A stretch of DNA of 64,000 nucleotides from Acidobacteriaceae bacterium (GCA_025462885.1 JAOAPN010000016.1:62001-126000), one strand, 5' to 3'. Positions 24,220 through 34,683 are shown, counted from the stretch's first letter. Notes: generated from the sequence alone by a model not told the origin. Translations and numbers: made by a program.

Positions 24220-26096
24220 GCTTTGAGATTCCCGAAGCTTCGTGTGAGTACCTCGTCATAGGTTCTGGCGCTGGAGGGGGAACCCTGGCGGCGCGTCTGG
24301 CCGAGGCCGGCAAGAGCGTCATCCTGCTGGAGGCGGGGGACGACCCGAAAGCGGTCGCCGGCGCAGACCCGCTCACACCCGGTAAAGACCGCTTGCCGGA
24401 AGATTACGACGTTCCGGTGTTTCACGCGTTCGCGTCAGAAAACGATGCGATGAAGTGGGACTTCTTCGTTCGTCACTATGCCGACGAGCAGTTGCAACGC
24501 CTCGATCCGAAGTACCAGGCCAACCAGCAAGGCATCCTGTATCCGCGCGCCGCGACGCTTGGCGGATGCACTGCTCATAACGCCATGATCTTCGTCTATC
24601 CGCACGACGCGGACTGGAACCACATCCGCGACCTGACTGGAGACGAGTCCTGGTCCGCCACGCGCATGCGGAGTTTCTTTGAGCGGCTGGAAAATTGTCA
24701 TCACCGGCCACTGCATCGGTTGTTCTCGATGCTCGGGATCAATCGCACGCGCCATGGATTCAAGGGATGGTTGCACACGGAGAAGGCGATCCCGATGCTC
24801 TCCGCGAAGAACCTCGATCTCTTCCGCGTGATCGGCGAGTGTGCAGCAGAGGCGAGCTTCGATATCGGCCAAGAAAAAGATCGGCTGCGCTGGCTGGTAG
24901 AGAGCCACCTCGATCCGAACGACTGGCGCACGGTAAAAGATAACTCCGTGGGACTGCGCTACCTTCCTCTGACAACGCGTGACCATGCGCGGATCGGTTC
25001 TCGGGAGAGAGTTTTGGATGTTGCGAAGCGCCTTCCAAAGCTGCTTGAGGTGAGGCTACAGTCGCTCGCGACACGCGTTCTATTTGACGAAAATCAGAAG
25101 GCCATCGGAGTCGAGTATCTACAAGGGCAGCATCTTTACAAGGCACATCCTCAACCCGCTGAACAACCAGGCACGCTATACCGCGTCTACGCCTCGCGTG
25201 AGGTGATCTTGTGCGGGGGCGCCTTTAATACTCCGCAGCTTCTCATGCTCTCAGGGGTTGGGCCGCCAGAGACGCTCAAACAACACGGCATCCCGGTGCG
25301 CGTGGCTCTGCCTGGCGTGGGGCAAAATCTTCAGGATCGCTATGAAGTTGGGGTCGTCCACCGCATGAACTTTGACGAGTGGCCGGTCTTCGAAGGAGCG
25401 CGTTTCGAGCGCGGCGATCCGCAGTTTCAACAATGGGAGAAGCACCGCTCCGGACCCTATATGACGAATGGGGCCGTGTTATCGCTGTTTCGACGCTCTG
25501 CACCGCAACGTCCTCTGCCTGATCTCTTTTTCCTTGCCCTACTGGGGCGATTTGAAGGCTACTTTCCGGGATATTCCAAGCTCTTTGCAGAGAATCTGAA
25601 CTACCTGACCTGGGCCGTATTGAAGGCACATACCAATAACTGTGCAGGTGAAGTAACACTTCGCTCCGCCAATCCACTGGATACTCCGGCGATCAATTTT
25701 CGCTACTTCTGTGAAGGCACGCCGGACGCCGACGAAGACCTGGACTCTGTAGTCGAAGGCATCCGCTTCGCGAGACGTATGTGCTCCAATCTGCAGCGAG
25801 AGAAGATCATCTATGAAGAGACTCTCCCCGGCAAGGACTGCCAGACGCAGGAGGAGTTGCGGGAGTATGTGCGGAGTACAGCATGGGGACATCATGCCTC
25901 GTGTACCTGCGCGATCGGCCCGCGTAAATCCGGCGGCGTACTCAGCAGCGACTTCCGCGTTCACGGCACGCAGGGCTTGAGAGTCGTGGATGCTTCCGTG
26001 TTTCCGCGCATTCCCGGCTTCTTTATTGCCAGTGCCGTGTACATGGTGGGGGAGAAGGCAGCACAGGTCATTTTGGAAGAAGCCTCAGCGTCCTAA
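24216..26096 (+). CDS. GMC family FAD-dependent oxidoreductase
   Basis: 626 residues. An N-terminal FAD-binding motif (VIGSGAGGGTLAARL at 14-28, ending with an acidic residue in LLEAGD), the GMC signature regions (AATLGGCTAHNAMIF and GAFNTPQLLMLSGVGP) and a C-terminal catalytic region GHHASCTCAIGP, followed by LRVVDASVFPRIPGFF. It belongs to the choline dehydrogenase/cholesterol-oxidase superfamily and oxidises an alcohol. The protein has no signal peptide. It is the first of three plus-strand genes with the duplicated membrane protein and DyP peroxidase; hydrogen peroxide from an oxidase could feed the peroxidase. GGAG lies eight bases upstream of the ATG. Confidence 0.88.
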   Translation: MSFEIPEASCEYLVIGSGAGGGTLAARLAEAGKSVILLEAGDDPKAVAGADPLTPGKDRLPEDYDVPVFHAFASENDAMKWDFFVRHYADEQLQRLDPKYQANQQGILYPRAATLGGCTAHNAMIFVYPHDADWNHIRDLTGDESWSATRMRSFFERLENCHHRPLHRLFSMLGINRTRHGFKGWLHTEKAIPMLSAKNLDLFRVIGECAAEASFDIGQEKDRLRWLVESHLDPNDWRTVKDNSVGLRYLPLTTRDHARIGSRERVLDVAKRLPKLLEVRLQSLATRVLFDENQKAIGVEYLQGQHLYKAHPQPAEQPGTLYRVYASREVILCGGAFNTPQLLMLSGVGPPETLKQHGIPVRVALPGVGQNLQDRYEVGVVHRMNFDEWPVFEGARFERGDPQFQQWEKHRSGPYMTNGAVLSLFRRSAPQRPLPDLFFLALLGRFEGYFPGYSKLFAENLNYLTWAVLKAHTNNCAGEVTLRSANPLDTPAINFRYFCEGTPDADEDLDSVVEGIRFARRMCSNLQREKIIYEETLPGKDCQTQEELREYVRSTAWGHHASCTCAIGPRKSGGVLSSDFRVHGTQGLRVVDASVFPRIPGFFIASAVYMVGEKAAQVILEEASAS

Positions 26097-26222
26097 ATCA
26101 GCATCCCAGCTCTGCAAGGCATGCTTTCTTCTTGACATGGATTGACGAAGCAGAGATATTGAGTCGCATCTCCCTTCCCGGCCATTTCCAGATGTAGACT
26201 CCGAAAACGCAGGACGTTCGCC

Positions 26223-27521
26223 ATGACTCCCCAATACAGCTTCATGGTTGTTGCGCCAATCCTTCCGGGAAGAGAGCAGGACTTGCGCGAGCTCTTGCTC
26301 TCCATGAATCGTTCAGGTGGAGACGCAGATCCGGCGAATGGACTCTTCCCTTTCGGATCGTTCCCGCGCATCCATTTTGCGCGATTCGTAATTCTGGACG
26401 ATAGGACCTCCACCGACCTTGGGGCGTATGGGCTTCCGGTGCCTGCCTATCCAGCGGCTCTTGCCTTCCTCGGAGACTTTGACGGACCCTCTCCAACGAT
26501 CGTTCCGGAGTTCGTACGTGAGGCGTCCGACGGCCTAACGCGCATCTTTCTGCATTGCGATGCTTCTCTGAACAAAGAGCGATTGCCGACCTGGATGGAG
26601 TCGCACGCGGTGAAGCCATCCGCGACGTATATCAACCAACTGGGACGCACCGTGCGATCCGTACGCGAGGAGTCGACACTTTACGAAGCTCTTCAAAAGC
26701 ATGTGGGCGGCCAGCACGATCTCAAGCATTGGACGGCACAGGCACTCTTCCAGGACTCAAAGCGTGTCGTCACCGAGAAGATACGTGACGGAAGTCTGAC
26801 TCTTACATCGGAAGAGACGACCCCCTGGGGATGGCGGTTCGAAAACTTCATCCACCTGATAGGCGTGCCTTTCGTCCTCCTGCTGCTCTCTCCCCTGCTG
26901 CTGCTCTATGCCCCCTTCTTTCTCTTCCAGCTTTGGAGACGGGAGCGGTCCGATCCCGAGATCGCTCCGCGCATTGAACTCGATCATGCGGATGCGCTGG
27001 CCCGTATCGAGGACCACGATGTCACGAATCAGTTCAGCGCCTTCGGAAGTATCAAGCCGGGCCTCTTTCGACGCTGGACCCTTGTTTTTATCCTTTGGGT
27101 GATCCAATACACGGCTCGGCATCTCTATCACAGCGGACGTCTCGCCCGCGTCAGTACCATTCACTTTGCTCGTTGGGCCTTCCTCGATGACCGGAAGCGG
27201 CTCTTCTTCGCAAGCAACTACGACGGCAGCCTGGAAGCGTATATGGACGACTTCATCAATAAAGTAGCCTTTGGATTGAACGCCGTCTTTAGTAATGGCA
27301 TAGGGTATCCGTCGACGAAGTGGCTCATCTCCAAAGGCGCGAAGGACGAGCAGAAGTTCAAGTACTACATCCGTCGCCACCAGGTGCCGACCGAGGTCTG
27401 GTACAACGCTCATGCGGGTCTCACCGCATTTGCCATGCAACGCAATACGCGCGTACGGCAGGGACTTGAGAAGGAATCGATGACTGAAGTCGAAGCCGCT
27501 GCCTGGTTGGGACTACTTTAG
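26223..27521 (+). CDS. Membrane protein with duplicated ferredoxin-like halves, DyP-linked
   Basis: 432 residues not assigned to a named family. Two halves repeat the same pattern: IHFAR at 50-54 with LDD at 58-60 and a following FDG, and IHFAR at 313-317 with LDD at 321-323 and YDG. Between them are one strong membrane segment at about 210-238 and a weaker hydrophobic stretch at 285-298. The repeats are reminiscent of ferredoxin-like dimeric alpha/beta-barrel proteins, the fold also used by DyP peroxidases and chlorite dismutases. It lies 14 bases upstream of the DyP gene and is almost certainly cotranscribed. It may anchor or present substrate to the peroxidase; this is inference. Confidence 0.75.
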   Translation: MTPQYSFMVVAPILPGREQDLRELLLSMNRSGGDADPANGLFPFGSFPRIHFARFVILDDRTSTDLGAYGLPVPAYPAALAFLGDFDGPSPTIVPEFVREASDGLTRIFLHCDASLNKERLPTWMESHAVKPSATYINQLGRTVRSVREESTLYEALQKHVGGQHDLKHWTAQALFQDSKRVVTEKIRDGSLTLTSEETTPWGWRFENFIHLIGVPFVLLLLSPLLLLYAPFFLFQLWRRERSDPEIAPRIELDHADALARIEDHDVTNQFSAFGSIKPGLFRRWTLVFILWVIQYTARHLYHSGRLARVSTIHFARWAFLDDRKRLFFASNYDGSLEAYMDDFINKVAFGLNAVFSNGIGYPSTKWLISKGAKDEQKFKYYIRRHQVPTEVWYNAHAGLTAFAMQRNTRVRQGLEKESMTEVEAAAWLGLL

Positions 27522-27535
27522 AAGGGACATGCGCC

Positions 27536-29041
27536 ATGCCGTCAAGCGAGGTCGATTTTCGTGATGTTCAGGGGATCGTCCGATTTGGATACGGACCTCT
27601 GAAGGAGGCGTGCTTTCTCCTCCTGCGAATCCGCGATGCCGGAGCTGCGCGGCAATGGCTTGCAACCGCTCCAGTTACAAATGCAGTCAAGCTGGACAAA
27701 GCTCCGGAGACCGCATTGCAGATTGCCTTTACTGTGACCGGTCTGCGCGCCGTGGGACTTTCGGACGAACTCATTGCGGGTTTCTCGAATGAGTTTCTTT
27801 CTGGCCTGGCAGGGGATGCGAGCCGCTCGCGGCGTCTTGGCGATGTTGGACCCAATACACCCGTGGACTGGATGTGGGGTGGCAACGAGGCCGGCACACC
27901 GCACCTCGTGTTGATGCTTTATAGCGTGCCCGGCGGTCTCGACGCATGGCGAAACCAAATCAAGGGAATGCGCTGGGAGGAAGCCTTCGACGAAGGTGTA
28001 TGTCTCCCGACCTCCGACATGCACGGCCTTGAACCGTTTGGATTCAAGGATGGAATCAGCCAACCTACCCTGGATTGGGAACGCGCCCGGGATGCATCTG
28101 GCGACACGATGGAATACACCAACAGGGTCGCCCTGGGAGAGTTTCTGCTTGGATATCCAAACGAGTATGGACGGTACACGGATCGCCCGCTTCTATCTGA
28201 TTCGAGCAAAATTCCTGCCGCAGCATCGGGACTTCTACCCGCAGAAGATCAGCCATCCTCGCTGGATTTTGGACGAAACGGTTCGTATCTCATCCTGCGT
28301 CATCTTGAGCAGGACGTCCGCGCATTCTGGCAATTTGCGGATCGCGCCACGCAAGGAAGCGCCAACGAGCGAGAGAGGCTTGCGAGCGCGATGGTCGGTC
28401 GACTCAGGACGGGCGAGCCTATCGTTGCACTCGAAGAGAAGGCCATCGATGGAATTGATCCTCGCGATGCGGCGCTGAACAACTTCAACTACGCTTGCGA
28501 TGAGATGGGATTATCCTGCCCACTCGGGTCGCATCTTCGTAGAGCCAACCCACGCACCGCCGATATGCCGGCTGGAACTGCAGGAAGTATCAAGAAGCTC
28601 TTGCGTGCGCTTGGCTTTCCCCGCGAGGATCTGCGTCAGGACACGATCAGTTCGACGCGTTTCCATCGCTTGTTACGGCGTGGTCGAGAGTACGGTGAGC
28701 CAATTACTCCAAGCGAGGCGCTCTCCAATGCTCCTCAGGGAGAACCCGTTCGCGGGATCTATTTCGCCTGCCTCAACGCCAACATAGCGCGCCAGTTCGA
28801 GTTCGTACAAAGTGCATGGATGATGAATGCAAACTTCGACGGCCTACCGGAGGAGACCGATCCACTGCTGGGCCCTCGTTGCCCTCTCTTCGGAGGAGAA
28901 GCCACAGACTCCTTCTCCATGCCGCAGAGCAGCGGGTTGCGTCGGAAGACCCTGAACATGCCGCGATTCGTCACGGTTCGGGGAGGCGCGTATTTTTTCC
29001 TGCCCAGCCTCTCCGCCCTTCGCTACATCGCTCAACAGTAA
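27536..29041 (+). CDS. DyP-type haem peroxidase
   Basis: 501 residues. The family fingerprint GFKDG is at 169-173 (catalytic aspartate D172) within EPFGFKDGISQP, and the proximal haem region CPLGSHLRRANPR follows. Length and the extended N terminus point to the larger DyP subclasses. DyP enzymes use hydrogen peroxide to oxidise dyes, lignin-like phenols or other bulky substrates. No Tat or Sec signal is present, and no encapsulin gene is nearby, so the protein is probably cytoplasmic or bound to its membrane neighbour at 26223. Last gene of the plus-strand trio. Confidence 0.9.
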   Translation: MPSSEVDFRDVQGIVRFGYGPLKEACFLLLRIRDAGAARQWLATAPVTNAVKLDKAPETALQIAFTVTGLRAVGLSDELIAGFSNEFLSGLAGDASRSRRLGDVGPNTPVDWMWGGNEAGTPHLVLMLYSVPGGLDAWRNQIKGMRWEEAFDEGVCLPTSDMHGLEPFGFKDGISQPTLDWERARDASGDTMEYTNRVALGEFLLGYPNEYGRYTDRPLLSDSSKIPAAASGLLPAEDQPSSLDFGRNGSYLILRHLEQDVRAFWQFADRATQGSANERERLASAMVGRLRTGEPIVALEEKAIDGIDPRDAALNNFNYACDEMGLSCPLGSHLRRANPRTADMPAGTAGSIKKLLRALGFPREDLRQDTISSTRFHRLLRRGREYGEPITPSEALSNAPQGEPVRGIYFACLNANIARQFEFVQSAWMMNANFDGLPEETDPLLGPRCPLFGGEATDSFSMPQSSGLRRKTLNMPRFVTVRGGAYFFLPSLSALRYIAQQ

Positions 29042-29392
29042 GTCAAGGGGTAAGTCGTCCAGCCATTTCAAACAGTGTCGATGGGAACTAACATCCATTC
29101 GGCCGTGAAAATCATCCGCGGATTCGCCGTATTTTTCTTATGGACGTCGAAGCTCAAGCGTTCGTAGACCGCACTCCCGTATTCGATATACGGCCTGGGA
29201 AGGAAGAAGTTCTGGTTCTGGATTCAGTTGCGAGATACCATAGAGCCGTGGAATCCAACCCCACCCACAATTAAAAGTGCTCGAAACGCCCGGACCAAAC
29301 CTGATTCTTTGCCCCATTGCACTCCCTGATCCCCTTGCGTACCACCCACACATAGCTGACCTCTAGATAGAGAACGATGCAGGGAGAGCTCC
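29042..29392. other. Intergenic region without recognised feature
   Basis: 351 bases. I see no convincing frame, RNA or repeat; it presumably holds the terminator of the DyP operon and the promoter of the diguanylate cyclase gene, but neither is distinctive. Confidence 0.5.
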
Positions 29393-30610
29393 GTGAACAT
29401 CCACACCTTACATATAGAACACGTGATGCTCCTGGCGATCTACACCCTACTGGTGGTCGCCAACTCGCTGTTATATAAGAACATGAAGGGCAGTCACTGG
29501 TTCTCGCTTTATAACTGTTTCGCACTATTGGGTGCGGTTTCGGTGGCTCTGCGGGGTCAGATCCCGGATTTCATCTCTATCGTTCTGGGTAATCTCTTTG
29601 TCGTGATCTGCTACTTCTGTCTGTTCCTGTCGGTGACTGCGCTCCTTGGACGCAAGACGTTCCAACTCTACCTTCAGGTCTTCTTTGTCCTGGTAGGCGG
29701 GCTGACAATGTTGCAGTACGGCTTCTTCCACCCCGACACCAAGCTCCGGTTATTGGCTTACAGCATCGTGCTCGGGTGCCAGCAGGCGCAGATCGCTATC
29801 TTTCTCTACCGAACCCGGACCGGAGTCTTGCATCGTGCTTGTACCGCGATGGCGCTTATTCTGATGAGTCTCGCATCCATGAACTTCATCCGTATCCTGG
29901 GAGTCGCTTACCGGGGTGCGCCCCATAACTATCTGGAAGCCGGTGACTTTCTGGCTTGGATCGTGGTCGCGAATACCTGCCTTCAGTGCGGTGCAGTCGT
30001 AGCCTACGTCTGGCTCACTGCGGCGTTGCTGCGCAGAGACCTGGAGATACAGGCTTCTACCGATCCGCTCACGGGACTTCTCAATCGGCGCGCCATCGAG
30101 GCCGCTGCCGAGAACGCTCTCCTGTACAGCAGACAGCATCAAGGCGACCTTTCGGTTTTGACCATCGATCTCGACGGCTTCAAAGGAATCAACGATACCT
30201 TCGGCCATAACTATGGCGACACAACACTGATCGCCGTAGCCCGTTGCCTTGAGACCGGGCTGCGCAAAGGCGACCTGCTGGCTCGGACCGGAGGAGATGA
30301 GTTCGTTCTGCTGTTGCCGAATACATCGCTCGAATCAGCCGCTACCCTTGCAGATACACTGCGCCATTCCATCGAGACCCTGGTGATCCATTCCGACGAC
30401 ACAGAATCCAGCGACGACCATTCGAGAGCAAAGATGTCTGCCACCTTCGGGCTGGCGCAGGCAGAGAGCTCCTCCAATTGGGAACAGCTCATCACTTACT
30501 GCGACAAAGCTCTGTATGCAGGGAAGCGGGCGGGAGGTAATCAGATCTCCGCCTTCGCCTCGCCCAACGAGACCAGCCGCGGATCGAATTCGACCCTGTT
30601 GACGACATAG
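29393..30610 (+). CDS. Membrane-bound diguanylate cyclase
   Basis: 405 residues starting at GTG with AGGGAGAG upstream. The first 215 residues hold six or so hydrophobic segments forming a membrane sensor module. A GGDEF domain follows (DPLTGLLNRRA from about 224, GGDEF at 300-304). The inhibitory site RKGD lies at 291-294, five residues before GGDEF, so the enzyme is probably subject to product feedback by cyclic di-GMP. No EAL domain is present. The sensed signal is unknown. It converges on glpF, whose stop lies 22 bases away. Confidence 0.92.
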   Translation: MNIHTLHIEHVMLLAIYTLLVVANSLLYKNMKGSHWFSLYNCFALLGAVSVALRGQIPDFISIVLGNLFVVICYFCLFLSVTALLGRKTFQLYLQVFFVLVGGLTMLQYGFFHPDTKLRLLAYSIVLGCQQAQIAIFLYRTRTGVLHRACTAMALILMSLASMNFIRILGVAYRGAPHNYLEAGDFLAWIVVANTCLQCGAVVAYVWLTAALLRRDLEIQASTDPLTGLLNRRAIEAAAENALLYSRQHQGDLSVLTIDLDGFKGINDTFGHNYGDTTLIAVARCLETGLRKGDLLARTGGDEFVLLLPNTSLESAATLADTLRHSIETLVIHSDDTESSDDHSRAKMSATFGLAQAESSSNWEQLITYCDKALYAGKRAGGNQISAFASPNETSRGSNSTLLTT

Positions 30611-30631
30611 CGACCTTCCTCAAGCAAAGTT

Positions 30632-31369
30632 TCAGAGCATTCCACAGAGAAGAACCACTCCCGCCGCTAAGCTCGCGCCCACAAGCGGTCCGAGCACCGG
30701 AATCCACGCATAGCTCCAGTCCGACGATCCTTTGGCAGGGATGGGAAGCAGAGAGTACGCGATGCGGGGGCCAAGGTCGCGTGCTGGATTGATGGCATAT
30801 CCCGTCGTGCCTCCCAAAGACAGTCCGATGGCCCATACCAGCGAACCAACCAGGACCGGTCCAAGACCCGGAGCTAATCCTGCGGGCGACACCCGCTTCG
30901 AGAACAACGCTGTCGCGACCAACACCAAGATAAAGCTGCCTGCAACCTCGCTGAAGAGGTTCCAGACAGGCTGCCGCACCGCCGGAGAGGTCGCAAAACA
31001 TGCAAACTTGGTCTCGGCATCTTCGGTCAGAGCCCAGTGTGGCTTGTAGTGCATCCACACCACAATCGCAGCCAGGAAAGCCCCGAGAAACTGTGCGGGA
31101 ATGTAGGTCGCGAGACGCGAAGCATGGCCCGTCATCAGGACAGATGCGAGCGTAACGGCCGGGTTCAGGTGTCCATCCGGATCGCCAAGCGCGGTGCTGA
31201 CCGCCACCCCGGCAAACACCGCAAGGCCCCAGCCCGCAGTGATCGAAATCCATCCGGCGTTCTGAGCCTTCGAGCGATTGAGCAGCGCACCCGCCACGAC
31301 ACCGTTCCCCAGCACGATCAGAACGAAGGTTCCTACAAACTCACCCAGCACGGGAGACGAGACGATCAT
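30632..31369 (-). CDS. glpF: Glycerol uptake facilitator (aquaglyceroporin)
   Basis: 245 residues with the MIP fold: six membrane segments and two NPA boxes, HLNPAVTLA in the first half and INPARDLGPR in the second. The aspartate after the second NPAR is characteristic of glycerol rather than water channels. Passive glycerol entry across the inner membrane. It is last in the glpK-glpD-glpF operon, 18 bases downstream of glpD. Confidence 0.93.
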   Translation of the reverse strand: MIVSSPVLGEFVGTFVLIVLGNGVVAGALLNRSKAQNAGWISITAGWGLAVFAGVAVSTALGDPDGHLNPAVTLASVLMTGHASRLATYIPAQFLGAFLAAIVVWMHYKPHWALTEDAETKFACFATSPAVRQPVWNLFSEVAGSFILVLVATALFSKRVSPAGLAPGLGPVLVGSLVWAIGLSLGGTTGYAINPARDLGPRIAYSLLPIPAKGSSDWSYAWIPVLGPLVGASLAAGVVLLCGML

Positions 31370-31387
31370 GATTTGCTAAGACTCCTC

Positions 31388-32959
31388 CTAAGACTCTTCG
31401 TAGACGTAACCTTGCGCGACTTGATAGAAACTTTGAAGATCGTTTTCACGCCATGCATCGCTGCGCTTAAGTTCTTCGGCAAGAATCCCGGCGACAAGGG
31501 GAGCAGCTTCCACCGCTGCCCGGGCATCCAGAAAGAGCGCCCGCGTTCGCCGGGCCAGAATATCTTCGACGGTGCGAGCCATTTCAAACCGCGCCGCCCA
31601 TACTACCTCACCCAGCCGATAGGGGAGACGCGGGTGCAGCAGCTTATTCCACCGCGCGTCCGAAGCAAGCAAAGTCCGAAGCGCCGGAAGGTCTGATCCG
31701 TAGAACTTCTCCCACTCAGTCGCACCGGCGACCGGTTGCTCGATCCAGCCATGCAGCTTCTTCTGCGCCGTCGTGGACGCTGTCTTCGGTAACGAATGGA
31801 CGTCAATCGCGCGATCCACCACGTCCTCTCCCATCTTTCGATAGGTCGTCCACTTCCCTCCCGTGATGGTCAGCATTCCGGTTTCGGATACGAGGATGGT
31901 GTGGTCACGAGAGAGCTTCGAAGTACTGCCGGAGCCTTTGCGAACCAACGGACGAAGTCCCGACCACATACTGAGCACCTCGGCAGACTTCGGCTGTCGG
32001 CCGAGATACCGTGCGACATACTCAACCAGAAAATCTCGCTCCTTCGCCAGGGCCCTCGGCTCCACAGAGCTCTTCGGAACTGCCTCATCGGTCGTTCCGA
32101 CAATGACGGAGTCATGCCACGGAATCGCGAACAGTACCCGGCCATCCGAGGTCTTCGGAATCATCAGGGCCGTGTCACCCGGCAGGAACGAACGCGGCAG
32201 AACGATATGACTTCCCTGGCTCACGCTGAGCAGCGGACCGGACGCGCTTCCCGGATCCATCGCCAGAATCTGCTCGGTGAAGACGCCGCTGGCATTGATG
32301 ACCACCTTCGCCAGCAGATCGAACTCCTCCCCGGACTCAGCATCGCGAACCCGCGCTCCAACGGTCTTACCACCACGCTCGATCAGCGAGATCGCTTCCG
32401 TATAATTCGCTGCTGTCCCACCCAATTCCTGAAACGTTCTCAGCAATGCAATGGCATACCGTGCATCATCGAACTGGCCATCCTGGTACAGCACCCCGCC
32501 ACGCAGCCCGTCGCTTTTCACCCCGGGCAGCAGCTCCATGGTTCGTTGCCGCGAGAGTGCCTTGGACGGCCCAAGCGATAGCTTGCCGGAGAGCAGCTCG
32601 TACACCTTAAGTCCAACGGCGTAGTAGGGCAGGGCGAAAAAGTCGTAGGTCGGGATAACAAAGCCGAGGTTGCGCACCAGGTGCGGCGCATTGCGCAGCA
32701 TATAGCCACGCTCCCGCAAGGCGTCCAGCACCAACGTCACGTTCATCTGCTCGAGATACCGTACTCCGCCATGCACTAGCTTGGTGCTGCGACTCGACGT
32801 TCCCTTGGCAAAGTCGAACCGCTCAATGAGCACCGTCCGCAAACCGCGCGAAGCGGCCTCCACGGCAGCTCCCAGACCGGTCGCTCCTCCTCCAATAATC
32901 AGGACGTCCCAGGGTCGACTTACTTCCCCTAAATTGCGAAGAACTTCACTGCGCTCCAT
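31388..32959 (-). CDS. glpD: Glycerol-3-phosphate dehydrogenase, FAD-dependent
   Basis: 523 residues with an FAD Rossmann motif WDVLIIGGGATGLGAAVEA and the GlpD hallmark TSSRSTKLVHGGVRYL, plus the C-terminal helical DAO domain (ARRTRALFLDARAA). It oxidises sn-glycerol-3-phosphate to dihydroxyacetone phosphate at the membrane, passing electrons to quinone. The start codon at 32957-32959 overlaps the glpK stop as TGATG, so translation is coupled. A frame from 33004 would overlap glpK by a further 15 codons and is unlikely. Confidence 0.94.
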   Translation of the reverse strand: MERSEVLRNLGEVSRPWDVLIIGGGATGLGAAVEAASRGLRTVLIERFDFAKGTSSRSTKLVHGGVRYLEQMNVTLVLDALRERGYMLRNAPHLVRNLGFVIPTYDFFALPYYAVGLKVYELLSGKLSLGPSKALSRQRTMELLPGVKSDGLRGGVLYQDGQFDDARYAIALLRTFQELGGTAANYTEAISLIERGGKTVGARVRDAESGEEFDLLAKVVINASGVFTEQILAMDPGSASGPLLSVSQGSHIVLPRSFLPGDTALMIPKTSDGRVLFAIPWHDSVIVGTTDEAVPKSSVEPRALAKERDFLVEYVARYLGRQPKSAEVLSMWSGLRPLVRKGSGSTSKLSRDHTILVSETGMLTITGGKWTTYRKMGEDVVDRAIDVHSLPKTASTTAQKKLHGWIEQPVAGATEWEKFYGSDLPALRTLLASDARWNKLLHPRLPYRLGEVVWAARFEMARTVEDILARRTRALFLDARAAVEAAPLVAGILAEELKRSDAWRENDLQSFYQVAQGYVYEES

Positions 32960-34452
32960 CAGGCCTGCTCCCAGTTCTTCGCACGTTCCAAGGCTCTGCG
33001 CCATGTGCGTAGCACACCGGCACGCGCCTCAGCATCGATAGCAGGCTGGAAGACACGATCCATCTTCCACTGGCTGGCGATAGCCTCTTTGTCGGGCCAG
33101 TATCCGACCGCCAGGCCGGCAAGGTACGCAGCGCCCAGCACGGTCGATTCCGCGTTTTTAGGCCGCACAACGTCGATCCCCAGCACATCGGCCTGGATCT
33201 GCATCAGCAGGTTGTTTGCCGAAGCACCGCCGTCGACCCGTAGCTGGGCAAGCGGAAGACCGGAGTCCGCCTGCATCGCCTCCAGCACATCTTTGACCTG
33301 GAGCGCGATGCCCTCAAGCGCAGCGCGTGCGATGTGAGCACGGCTCGTACCCCGGGTCATGCCAACGATTGCGCCCCGCGCATACTGGTCCCAGTGCGGC
33401 GCTCCCAGACCTGCAAACGCGGGTACCAGGACCACACCGTTACTGCTCGGCACAGAGGCTGCAAGCTTCTCCACCTCTGCCGAGGTGCGGATAATCTGCA
33501 ACTCATCGCGCAGCCACTGCACCACGGCACCGGCCATCAGCATGCTGCCTTCAAGCGCGTACTCGACGCGATCCCCGATCTGCCATGCAATCGTGGTGAG
33601 CAGACGATTGTTCGAATGCATCGGCTTCTCGCCCGTATGAAGGAGCATGAAAGCACCGGTGCCGAAGGTACACTTCGCCATGCCCGGCTCGACGCACATC
33701 TGTCCAAACAGTGCGGCCTGCTGATCGCCAGCGATTCCTGCGATTGGAATACCACTCAGAATCCCGCTGGTCACAGCGCATTGCCCGCTTGAAGCAACAA
33801 CCTTCGGAAGCATGGAGCGCGGCACATCCAACAGCTTCAGCAACTCCTCATCCCACTCCATCGTATGGATGTTGAACAGCATCGTCCGCGAGGCGTTGGT
33901 CGCGTCCGTCACGTGCGTCGTGCCCTGCGTCAGCTTCCAGATCAGCCAGCTATCGACTGTGCCGAAGGCGAGTTTTCCGGCGTTCGCACGGTCCCTCGCA
34001 CCTTCGACATGGTTCAAAATCCAGTTCAGTTTGCTTCCTGAAAAATACGCGTCCGGCAGCAGACCCGTCTTGGCCTGGATCATCGCAGCGTGACCATCGT
34101 TGCGCAGCGCGTCGCAGAACTCCGCAGTACGCCGGTCCTGCCACACGATGGCGTTATAGACCGGCTCGCCCGTCTCGCGATCCCAGACGATCGTCGTCTC
34201 ACGTTGATTCGTAATTCCGATTGCAACAATATCGTGTTCAGTCAGGTTTGCAGCAGCGAGCGCTTCCGTCGCTACACCGCTCTGCGTCGACCAGATCTCA
34301 ACGGGACAGTGCTCCACCCATCCAGGCTTGGGAAATATCTGTGGAAACGGCCGTTGCGCCAGCGAAAGGACATTGCCGCGAACATCGATCACCATCGCCC
34401 GGGAACTCGTAGTGCCCTGGTCCAGCGCCAGGATGTATCGACTTTCCGCCAT
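32959..34452 (-). CDS. glpK: Glycerol kinase
   Basis: 497 residues, typical length. N terminus [18 protein letters not shown] (FGGY phosphate 1 motif), [30 protein letters not shown], and the C-terminal FGGY signature region with [22 protein letters not shown]. It phosphorylates glycerol to glycerol-3-phosphate for GlpD. The ATG at 34450-34452 has GAGG eight bases upstream; the frame is open for 36 more codons, but these are not family-like. First gene of the glp operon. Confidence 0.95.
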   Translation of the reverse strand: MAESRYILALDQGTTSSRAMVIDVRGNVLSLAQRPFPQIFPKPGWVEHCPVEIWSTQSGVATEALAAANLTEHDIVAIGITNQRETTIVWDRETGEPVYNAIVWQDRRTAEFCDALRNDGHAAMIQAKTGLLPDAYFSGSKLNWILNHVEGARDRANAGKLAFGTVDSWLIWKLTQGTTHVTDATNASRTMLFNIHTMEWDEELLKLLDVPRSMLPKVVASSGQCAVTSGILSGIPIAGIAGDQQAALFGQMCVEPGMAKCTFGTGAFMLLHTGEKPMHSNNRLLTTIAWQIGDRVEYALEGSMLMAGAVVQWLRDELQIIRTSAEVEKLAASVPSSNGVVLVPAFAGLGAPHWDQYARGAIVGMTRGTSRAHIARAALEGIALQVKDVLEAMQADSGLPLAQLRVDGGASANNLLMQIQADVLGIDVVRPKNAESTVLGAAYLAGLAVGYWPDKEAIASQWKMDRVFQPAIDAEARAGVLRTWRRALERAKNWEQA

Positions 34453-34683
34453 CTTGCATTCCTCGACTAAACCCTTTTGAAATCCATTACATTCCCCAGC
34501 CTGATGAATGAACCTCACCACTTTATGCTGCCCGGTACGATCCGTCCAGACATCGTTCAAGCATTGCTAATCAAAGCAGCAGCGAAGTCTGCGGCAACGC
34601 GAATGACATCACATCTATGCCTGCATCCGTAGACTCCACGGTTAGTCCAATGACGATACACATGCCACATTTCAGGCAAAGAA

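Noticed and set aside
34468-34477. TAAACCCTTT as a regulatory site for glpK
   Set aside because: It lies only about 16 bases before the start codon, too close to be a convincing operator on its own; kept only as a possible extra copy of the shared motif.
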